Source of the DNA: Pinus tabuliformis
Lineage: Eukaryota > Streptophyta > Pinopsida > Pinales > Pinaceae
DNA length: 64,000 nt
Direction of reading: 5' to 3'
Assembly: GCA_031772625.1 (NCBI GenBank)
Contig: CM062804.1
Coordinates: 276,179,174-276,243,173, forward strand
Shown: positions 57,058 through 64,000 of the stretch, in pieces
Numbering within the stretch: the stretch's first letter is position 1
How the letters are laid out: every line of letters starts with the position of its first letter
Made by a program: the position numbers and the translations under genes
Notes under the pieces: generated by a model
The model's database searches: none
Told to the model about the DNA's origin: nothing
The model's input: only the letters and a program-made list of their open reading frames with translations

Positions 57058-58258
57058 ATGCTAGATTGGCGTGAACGAGAGCATGAGGACGTGGATACTG
57101 CCGCATGGAATCATCAGCCTTCACTTGATGCTTTGAGGGCATGCGGACTGTACAAATTCTGGACCATTCCTGGCATGAGGGCTCAGGTGGATTTCTTACA
57201 GTGGCTGGTTGATAGATGGAGCATACAGGACCAGTGTTTCTTCATTGGCGGGCACCGGCTCAAAATCGAGCCGGAGGACATTTATTTCTTGACTGGTTTG
57301 CCTAAGAGAGGCGAAGACTTGACTCTATTCGGGACTAGGCCAGGTGGCCAGTCTGTCGATAGCCTCCGGCTAGAGTACTGCAATAGCCAGGCTAAAGACA
57401 AAGGGATAGACATAAAGACCATATCCCATCCTGAGCTCATGGTGATTGCGTTTACTGTCACCAGAATTTGTGAGCTGCCGCATTACATGTTGCCACCGGA
57501 TCCCAGATGCGTATGGTAGTTGATTGCTTTTGAGGCACCATCTTCAATTGGTGCAATGCTGTGCTGGCCAATGTGAAAAGCCAACTGACCAGGGCCAAGA
57601 GTGGACGACTAAAGACCTTTGGTTATGGGGCTTTGGTCGTGAGCTTTGGCCTGGAGAGGGTTCCTATGCTGATCCCACAGCATCTTACTGTTGGAGCTGG
57701 GCTTCCTCGAGAGCCCAAATTGATGCGATGGGTCGCAGTCATGGCCCGTCACCCAGACGAGAGGACAGAGGTTGCTCGATTCAAACCTGAGTATTTCCAA
57801 TGGTTGGAAAACCAGGTCTTTTCCATTCAGGATTTCCCTTACGCTGGGATAGATTTCCGTGGTGACCCAGACATGGCTCTTCCACCAGGAGAGTAGTGGG
57901 ACGATTCAGGTAAAATCCTTTTCAACTTTTCCTATTTAATTTTTTTTTTTTCATCGTCTCAAAACTGATAGTAAAAATTTCAAATGCAGATGTGGGTCCA
58001 CAGCGACCAGCCACTCTCCGGCCTTTCGAGAGGAGGCAACCAGTTGCACTCGCGCCAGCCCCACAGGATGAATCAGCAGAGGTTTTGGCCGAGTTGGAGG
58101 GTCATCTTGAGCGCTTGACACGGGATATTCCTGAGACCACTATAGATGACATTCCTTGTCGACTTCAGCGCTATGTGATTGGAGTCCTGGGACCTTTTAG
58201 GAGGTTCCTTTGCAAGGTGGCCCGGGCAGTAGTTTCTTATAGAGATCATCACCAGTGA
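57058..58258 (+). pseudogene. Antisense plant mobile domain (PMD) gene inside Gypsy G, with intron
   Basis: Runs opposite to the element. Exon 1 (57058-57909) encodes a PMD-type domain, known from host aminotransferase-like proteins and from Gypsy and Mutator-type elements. Landmarks are L-R-A-C-G-L-Y-K-F-W, L-Q-W-L-V-D-R-W, L-K-I-E-P-E-D-I-Y-F-L-T-G-L-P, and in a second frame G-Y-G-A-L-V-V-S-F-G-L-E-R-V-P. A frameshift near 57540 and a TAG at 57894 break it. A GT-AG intron at 57910-57989 restores a clean frame with exon 2 (to 58258). Start chosen: the first ATG before the domain, preceded by a possible acceptor at 57046. Function unknown. Confidence 0.75.
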
Positions 58259-58456
58259 TAGGATGATCGCCTTTTGTGGGCACATGTGACATTTTTGTTT
58301 TTTGTACTTATCATTTTTGCCGATCATAGGGTGTTTTTCGACCTATGATTGAAGACGATGTATTTTTTGACACACTCCTATATATATATATATATCACTA
58401 TTACTGGCTTATCTTGTAAATCATGTTATGGAATGGTTTTAAATTTACATGTATGA

Positions 58457-58876
58457 TTATTGCAAATGTCGATTTAACATTCGAGAAGAAATTGCATCTA
58501 CTAATGTATTTAAAGACCTTGGAATATGCTGATATTCAATGTAATCAAACTCACGTTCCAAGAGACGCACTCTCAAAAATAATCTTAATAACACTGGATT
58601 TCTAATGGCATACACTCTATTAAGTTGTAATACAACGAGTTCAGAATCCAACCTCACTATCAAACTCCGAATCCCAAATGAAATAGATTCAGATAATAAT
58701 TCAATCACTACACTATACTCTGCAATGTTGTTTGTTGTTTGACCGAGGCTTACCCCATGCATGGAAACTAACTCGTCAGAGGGCAAATAGATAACCCAAG
58801 CTGCGGAAGAGATGTTCCATGTATTACGACAAGCACCATCAGCAAATCCAATGTATGTTTGGAGAGGCATCGACAT
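58457..58876 (-). CDS. Second RNase H (archaeal-type-like) of Gypsy G, separate frame
   Basis: 139 residues from an ATG at 58876. The frame is open to 58966 upstream. RNase H signature is complete: F-A-D-G-A-C-R-N (aspartate), N-N-I-A-E-Y (glutamate), R-L-D-S-E-L-V (aspartate) and L-V-D-A-I-S (last aspartate). The spacing and the R-S-L-N-x-x-V-D end resemble the additional archaeal-type RNase H of Tat-lineage elements. Here it lies after the integrase, in its own frame, separated from the end of pol at 59016. It would degrade RNA in RNA-DNA hybrids. All catalytic residues are present, so it could still be active if expressed. Confidence 0.8.
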   Translation of the reverse strand: MSMPLQTYIGFADGACRNTWNISSAAWVIYLPSDELVSMHGVSLGQTTNNIAEYSVVIELLSESISFGIRSLIVRLDSELVVLQLNRVYAIRNPVLLRLFLRVRLLEREFDYIEYQHIPRSLNTLVDAISSRMLNRHLQ

Positions 58877-59015
58877 CTGCAATATCCAGAGTAAAACTAA
58901 GATAAGCAGGAATAATGACGGAAAAACACTCTCTAAACTAAGCACACTTTGTAAACTAAAACACACCAGCTAGAAAGAAAAACTATCCTAACTAAAATCT
59001 CCATACCCCATTATT

Positions 59016-60410
59016 TTAAGCATAGTACCTCTTCAAGTAAAGGCCATTTCTGGGTTTACCCAAAGAGTCCCCATCAAAGTCTACCAATTCATAGGCCCCT
59101 TTTGCTAGCTTTCGCTTAACAATATAGGGACCATGCCACATAAAAACGAATTTCCCAGCGCCTAATTTATCATTAGCTTGATCATACAATAACACTAGGT
59201 CTCCTTCCGAAAAATTTCAAGGGGTCACATTCCGATCATACTGAGCTTTCATACGTTTTACGTGAGTCTCGATCGCCAATGCAACATCACGTCGATTCTC
59301 ATCTAATTGAGATAAGTATAAAAAACGCTTTTCCTCTTCGGAAGTAGCTGGAAGTAACTCGATGGCCATTTGCAGTGACGGAATTTCACACTCAATGGGT
59401 AACACAGCTTCCAAACCATAGACTAGTTGGAAAGGAGTGAACCCTGTTGATGTTTTTACTGAAGTTCGGTACGCCCAAAACGCTGAAAATAACATGTTTT
59501 TCCAATTCGACCGATGAATCCCAATGATTCGTTGGATCATGATAACTAAAACTTTGTTGATGGATTCAACCAGACCATTTGCTTGTGGATAATAAGGGTT
59601 CGAACTATCGTGACGTAAACCAAGCTGGCCTGTAAGTTCGGTCATCATAATGTTTCCAAAATGACGCCCATGATTAGTGATTATCGCTTGTGGGACACCA
59701 AACCTAGCAATTATATGATTGAACACGAAAATTGCAGTCGTCTTGCCGTCTGCCTTGAATGTAGGCATCGCCTCGGCTCACTTAGTAAAATAATCTACCG
59801 CAAGGATGATATACGCATGCCCCCAGGCCGAGTGAGGGTTACATGTAATAAAATCGATACCCCATTTGGCAAAAGGACCAAGGGAAATTATAGGGTGGAG
59901 AGGAGCAGGTGGAGCGCGCATCTTACGATAAAAAATCTGGCAGTTGTGGCATTTTCGGACCGCCGTAATACAATCTTTAAACAAGGATGGCCAGAAATAG
60001 CCAGCGCGCAATATCTTTTGGGCTGTGGCATACCCAGACATATGACCGCCACATGCTCCAGAGTGACAGTCATTTAGAACCCTTTCAGCTTCTTCGTGAG
60101 TTAAGCAACGTCGAAAAATAGAGTCTGCCCCACGGCGATAAAGAGTATCTCCAATAATTTTGAATTGTTGGGACTGGAAGCGAATTTTCCGATGTTCCGA
60201 CCTTGAAATTTCTGGCCGAAAGGATTGGGTTTGGAGATAGACGATGATATCCCCATACCACGGATCTAAAGTGCTGATTAGAAACAAAGATTCGTCCGCA
60301 ATGGGCTCCTCTGCCACAGTTTCTGTGTCAGCACGCGGGAAGTCACACATTAACTCTGCAAAAACTAAAGATTTCTTAGACTTAGATTTCTCAAAATCCA
60401 AGTCGAACTC
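59016..60410 (-). pseudogene. Integrase of Gypsy G, three nonsense codons
   Basis: Same frame as the RT above it. The N-terminal zinc-binding part (near 60075-59930) has H-S-G-A-C-G-G-H and C-H-N-C. The core has G-I-D-F-I, then T-N-H-G-R-H-F where the second catalytic aspartate is asparagine, then Q-A-N-G-L-V-E. The C-terminal part has E-G-D-L-V-L-L-Y-D, ending at a TAA at 59016-59018. The nonsense codons are TAG at the RT junction (60408-60410), TGA at about 59775 and TGA at 59217-59219. TGA replaces tryptophan in two cases. Confidence 0.88.
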
Positions 60411-62222
60411 CTACAGGATAACGATCCATTTAGAGTACTTGCCCCCTAGCAATTGTTTGGTCAAAATGTAGATCATAGGGTTGCAATCCGAAATTACCGT
60501 AGTTTTACGTAGTAAAATGTAGTGACGAAAGCTTTGGACAACTTGAATGGCTGCCAATGCCAATTTCTCCACATGTGAGTATTTTAGCTCAGTGGGATTT
60601 AACGTGCGACTAAGGTAATATAGCACATGTTCCGTTCCGAATTCATCTTCCTGAACTAAGACCATTCCAATAGTGGAATGGGAGGCGACGAGATACAATA
60701 AGTAATCCTGGTTGTAGTTGGGAGGATGCAACAACGGTGCATGTGTCAACGCTTGTTTGAGTGCATCAAAAGATTTCTGAGCTATCTCATCCCAAGAGAA
60801 TTGAGTGTTCTGTTTCAACAACCGTGTAAAACCCTTTGTAACCTCGGCGTAGTTAGGAATGAATCGTCGTAAAAAGTTTGCTTTCCCTTGCAAACTTTGG
60901 AGTTGGCGAAGACTCGAAGGAGGAGGCAAATTGATGATAGCTTCGACCTTCGAGGGATCAATGCAAATGCGGGCTTTCGAAACTACAAATCCCAGCAATT
61001 GACCCGTTTCTATACAGAAGACACATTTGTGTGGTTTCAACCGAATACGATAATGCCTACACCTCATAAAGATTGCTCGTAAATGGACGAGGTGATCAGC
61101 TCGATGTAATGAATGAGCAGGCAAGTCATCGAGATAGGGTTGCACAATGTGCTTGATGTCATGAAATGCATAACACATCACCCTCTGAAAAGTTGCTCCA
61201 GCATTCTTAAGCCCAAAAGGTAATTTACAATAAGCAAACGTCCCCCATGGACAAATGAAAGCCGTTTTTGGTTGATCGGCAGGTAGAATGTTGATTTGAT
61301 TGTATCCGGAAAAACCGTCCATAAAGGAAAATATTTCGCTGTCGGCACAATCATCAATGATTTGATCGATATAGGGAGTTGGGTAGTTGTCCTTTGGACA
61401 GGCTCGATTAATGTCCCTATAGTCGATGCATATTCTTATTGTTCCCTGTTTTTTGTTAACCAGAACAATATTCGATACCCAATCCGTTAACAGGATCGGA
61501 TAAATGAAACCTGCTTTCAACAGTTTTTCCACTTCTACTTTAATTGCAGCAGCTTTTCGTGGGTGAATCTGATGCAAACGTTGCCAGACGGGTTTAGCGT
61601 CCGGGTAAGTCTTGATCTCATGAACAACAATCGCAGGATCAATTCCTGGCATTTCCTCATAGGACCAGGCAAACACGTCGCGGAATTCTTGAAATAGGGC
61701 CTTATATAATTGAATTTTGTCATCTGTACACGAGGCACCTATATGAATGTTCTCAACAATTCCGGGTTTAACCGAAATGTCAATGGGAATAGTTCGAGAG
61801 ATGTTTCCAAAATTTAACTCTAAATCGAGATGTTTCATTGGATTCTCAGGTTCCTTGACATATTCAGTCATAAAGATTGATGAGAAATCATTTTCAAAAT
61901 GATCATCCTCAGGTAAAAACGAAGATCTGTGATGGAGATCTTCCCATCTTAAATCATCTACACATAGGATTTCACGAATTTTCTCATCAGAGTGAACAAG
62001 TTCAGAAAACATAATTAAATCCGAGGTTGATGTGAAAAGTGATTCCTCACGGACCACATTCATTAAGTCATTTTCGGTTGAACACGGGTCGGCAAAAGAC
62101 TGCATGGCTTCATAGGAAATTTCATATGGACTCAAAGGCATGGAATTACCAAATGAGTCTATTTCAGATTCAGAAGGAACGATCCAAGGATCATCATAAA
62201 AAATAGTGTCTAATGTAATCAT
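60411..62222 (-). CDS. Reverse transcriptase and RNase H of Gypsy G
   Basis: 603-residue uninterrupted frame. N-terminal part is a linker. RT from about residue 200 has W-V-S-N-I-V-L-V, C-I-D-Y-R-D-I-N-R-A, D-G-F-S-G-Y-N-Q-I, F-G-L-K-N-A-G-A-T-F-Q-R and the catalytic Q-P-Y-L-D-D box. The thumb has G-Q-L-L-G-F-V-V. RNase H follows (S-W-D-E-I-A, Y-L-V-A-S-H-S-T-I-G), where the first catalytic aspartate position appears as V-A-S. That substitution fits lineages that carry a second RNase H. The frame ends at a TAG at 60408-60410. Start at ATG 62222, overlapping the protease frame by 29 bases. Confidence 0.9.
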   Translation of the reverse strand: MITLDTIFYDDPWIVPSESEIDSFGNSMPLSPYEISYEAMQSFADPCSTENDLMNVVREESLFTSTSDLIMFSELVHSDEKIREILCVDDLRWEDLHHRSSFLPEDDHFENDFSSIFMTEYVKEPENPMKHLDLELNFGNISRTIPIDISVKPGIVENIHIGASCTDDKIQLYKALFQEFRDVFAWSYEEMPGIDPAIVVHEIKTYPDAKPVWQRLHQIHPRKAAAIKVEVEKLLKAGFIYPILLTDWVSNIVLVNKKQGTIRICIDYRDINRACPKDNYPTPYIDQIIDDCADSEIFSFMDGFSGYNQINILPADQPKTAFICPWGTFAYCKLPFGLKNAGATFQRVMCYAFHDIKHIVQPYLDDLPAHSLHRADHLVHLRAIFMRCRHYRIRLKPHKCVFCIETGQLLGFVVSKARICIDPSKVEAIINLPPPSSLRQLQSLQGKANFLRRFIPNYAEVTKGFTRLLKQNTQFSWDEIAQKSFDALKQALTHAPLLHPPNYNQDYLLYLVASHSTIGMVLVQEDEFGTEHVLYYLSRTLNPTELKYSHVEKLALAAIQVVQSFRHYILLRKTTVISDCNPMIYILTKQLLGGKYSKWIVIL

Positions 62223-63522
62223 ATGAATGGTTGCAAATGAAAATGATGCGGGTTATTGGAGGAAAAGGAAAAGTTCCCAGTAAACCGGCATCTTTAACTA
62301 ATCCTACTCCAACATCCTTATATGGGATAGTCGTTTTACCGACATGCTGAATACTCTCCGAAGAGGCTGGGTCGGATGAAAAGTAAGCCAGTTGGTCTAT
62401 TGTTGCGATCTTTCCATTATGTGGAAACTTTATGACTCTGAAGACTGATGAAACGCCCGCTGTCATAGCGTAAGACCAACTTCGACCCAAGAGAAGGTTG
62501 TAGTCTAGAGGGGCATCAACCACCTCCACATCTAGACTAACGGTTTTTCCTTCAACCCCTATAGCCAAATCCTCTAGAATGCCAAAAGGATGAAACCCAC
62601 GGCCATCAAAGGCCTTAAGAATTGTCGGGGATTGATTTAGTGAAGGAGAACCAAGCGATCTCCAACACTGTATCGACATAATACACGTTGAGGCTCCCTC
62701 ATCAATTACAGTCTGATGAATAGGCCTGTTTTTGACTATCACTGGGATCTGGAAAGCCATTTGATGAGGCAAAAGCGGTGTACTATTTTCTAGATCAAAG
62801 ATTATTAGGTTCGGGTCCTGAACATCAACAGCTCCTATAGCCGACAAAAGTAATTTACGCTGTGCTGGGCATGATTGCAGCACTTCCAAAGCCGACATTG
62901 CTGAGGGTGAAACAGCTAAATCCTCAAAAATGTTATAATTCTGAGCCACTCTCGCATGTGGATTGAAAGCTGACTTTCGAAGTATACCCTTGGCGGGCGG
63001 TTTGATTACTAAGTCTGGATTAGGTTTCTCGATCTGTAGTGGATCATAACCGGGAGCTGAGGTTGATGGATTAGAATGAGAAGATTCTGCTTCTTTGCCA
63101 TCAACAGGACTTTTACTACCATAATCTTGTGATCGAGTCGCAATCCTTACATGGGACATCATCAATATGGGTTCTTCATTGGCACTCGAGGAAGAACCTA
63201 TCATCTTACTGTCTTGACTGGGAAATGGATCCTTCAAGACATCAGGAGTTTGGGAACCTTTGACGATCTTTTCAACCTCTGCACGATGAGGGCAATCTCT
63301 TGTAAAATGTTCTTTGTCACAAATGAGACATGGATAACGAGGTTTGCGCTTTTCATCATTCGATTCCGTATTTTCAGGTTTCTCCTTTGAACTTTTGTCC
63401 GTTTTATTCTTCTTCTTTCCTTTCTTGTTCCCACCAGATTTTGATTTAGTCATAGATGATTCTACAACGTGAATATCTGCGGAAACCTTTGCAGAAGAAT
63501 CTCCTGTCGGGGAATCGAGCAA
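62194..63522 (-). CDS. Gag C-terminal zinc knuckle and aspartic protease of Gypsy G
   Basis: A 442-codon open frame, starting at a non-ATG codon just after an in-frame TAA, so it is only part of the original gag-pro. A lysine-rich stretch precedes a zinc knuckle C-L-I-C-D-K-E-H-F-T-R-D-C with spacing CX2CX3HX4C, one residue shorter than usual. The protease has the intact active-site V-I-D-E-G-A-S-T and later L-L-L-G-R-S-W. It lies in a different frame from the RT and overlaps it by 29 bases, so a frameshift or re-initiation would be needed. Confidence 0.8.
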   Translation of the reverse strand: MLDSPTGDSSAKVSADIHVVESSMTKSKSGGNKKGKKKNKTDKSSKEKPENTESNDEKRKPRYPCLICDKEHFTRDCPHRAEVEKIVKGSQTPDVLKDPFPSQDSKMIGSSSSANEEPILMMSHVRIATRSQDYGSKSPVDGKEAESSHSNPSTSAPGYDPLQIEKPNPDLVIKPPAKGILRKSAFNPHARVAQNYNIFEDLAVSPSAMSALEVLQSCPAQRKLLLSAIGAVDVQDPNLIIFDLENSTPLLPHQMAFQIPVIVKNRPIHQTVIDEGASTCIMSIQCWRSLGSPSLNQSPTILKAFDGRGFHPFGILEDLAIGVEGKTVSLDVEVVDAPLDYNLLLGRSWSYAMTAGVSSVFRVIKFPHNGKIATIDQLAYFSSDPASSESIQHVGKTTIPYKDVGVGLVKDAGLLGTFPFPPITRIIFICNHSYDYIRHYFL

Positions 63523-64000
63523 AGGTTATGATAGGAGAAGAATTCTTGGAAGACTTCTTCTTACTTTTAGTGTTAACCGTACCAATCATACCGTCAGCGA
63601 CATGAGATCCCGAAGGAGCTACAGTGATTTGATTTGACTTGGGAAGATGAGGGATCTTTTCGTGTAACGTACCTGACTAAGTATAGACCAAGTCAAGGTA
63701 CTATGCTTGAGAAATCACTTGCTCCTCAGTAACAACTCCAGCTTTAGCAACATCTCCAGTGATCCTTGGCAACAAAGATTTTACAAACCACTCGGCCAAG
63801 ATTTGATCCAGAATAAATACCTTCACTAAACGTCGTCGACATCTCCACTCATGAATATGATCTGAAATATACATGGATGTCGATTGTTTTAGCAAAGTTA
63901 ACAATTCCGTGCCATTGTCATATCGGACTGGCAACTGGAAATGAGTTAAAAATGAGGTAGCTAACTGACTAAAATTATAAAAAGTGCCTCGCGGTAACTC
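63523..64000 (-). pseudogene. Gag capsid end of Gypsy G, cut by window edge
   Basis: The minus strand 63934-63701 gives a gag-type segment with L-L-K-Q-S-T-S, I-H-E-W-R, and the W-F-V-K-S-L-L-P-R pattern (final helix of Gypsy capsid domains). TAG or TGA codons follow at about 63680-63700. The capsid start is beyond the window. Confidence 0.7.

Larger units (their letters stand above)
53775..64000 (-). mobile_element. Ty3/Gypsy element G, left part (Tat-like), nested in the LINE
   Basis: Minus-strand element whose 3' LTR starts at 53775 inside the LINE ORF1. The 5' side with gag start, PBS and 5' LTR is beyond the window. Minus-strand order: gag end, zinc knuckle and protease, RT-RNase H, integrase, a second RNase H, an antisense PMD gene, PPT, LTR. 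Pol has only three nonsense codons. It is the youngest-looking element here. Confidence 0.9.

Noticed and set aside
58380-58398. (TA)n run after the PMD gene as a regulatory element
   Set aside because: A simple microsatellite. Its position alone does not support a role.
59661-60077. 138-codon plus-strand frame
   Set aside because: Opposite the integrase of Gypsy G, with no independent domain signal.
1-64000. tRNA or rRNA genes
   Set aside because: Reading for cloverleaf ends and conserved rRNA words found none. The only tRNA-like words are the primer binding sites of retroelements.

Overview
The window is nuclear DNA of a seed plant with a large, retrotransposon-rich genome. A gymnosperm is my best guess, but the sequence does not prove it. 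The evidence is eukaryotic: spliceosomal GT-AG introns, a plant-only WUSCHEL-related homeobox (WOX) gene, plant-type Copia, Gypsy and L1-like LINE elements nested in each other, and an antisense plant mobile domain (PMD) gene inside a Gypsy element. No bacterial genes, rRNA, tRNA or CRISPR array were found.

Large-scale layout. The window is built from direct copies of one segmental unit: WOX gene, AT-rich spacer, a minus-strand LINE, then an AT-rich flank. Unit 0 is cut by the left window edge and ends near 4361. Unit 1 runs from about 9545 to 25502. Unit 2 runs from about 31763 until another Gypsy element cuts it at 53774. Units 0 and 2 share a Gypsy LTR at the same base of the LINE. Unit 1 has the empty target site (21854-21858) and instead carries a Copia element (13052-19178). 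Between the units lie two decayed minus-strand Copia 5' ends (6135-9159), a decayed Gypsy gag (27221-28175) and a 5'-truncated plus-strand LINE (28185-31590).

Host gene. A three-exon WOX gene in unit 2 (32538-33559) is open across all exons and has both a WOX homeodomain and a WUS-box-like motif. Its copy in unit 1 (10263-11262) is a pseudogene with no start codon in the aligned position and a frameshifting deletion in the homeodomain. The LINE in units 0, 1 and 2 once encoded ORF1 (DUF4283-like domain, CCHC knuckle) and ORF2 (endonuclease, reverse transcriptase, zinc-binding zf-RVT domain, RNase H). All copies are broken.

Gypsy elements. Element F (39974-51862, minus strand, complete with LTRs, PBS, PPT and a 5-bp target duplication) is old. 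It has a gag with many zinc knuckles, a gag-like segment between protease and reverse transcriptase, and a long unrecognised reading-frame region between integrase and the 3' LTR. Element G (53775 to beyond the window, minus strand) is much better preserved. Its pol has only three nonsense codons, it has a separate second RNase H reading frame after the integrase, and it has an antisense intron-bearing PMD gene. This layout resembles the Tat-type Ty3/Gypsy lineage.

All similarity figures were estimated by reading the sequence, without alignment or database search. Element boundaries are firm where TG...CA ends, PBS or PPT, and target duplications agree. Elsewhere they are approximate.
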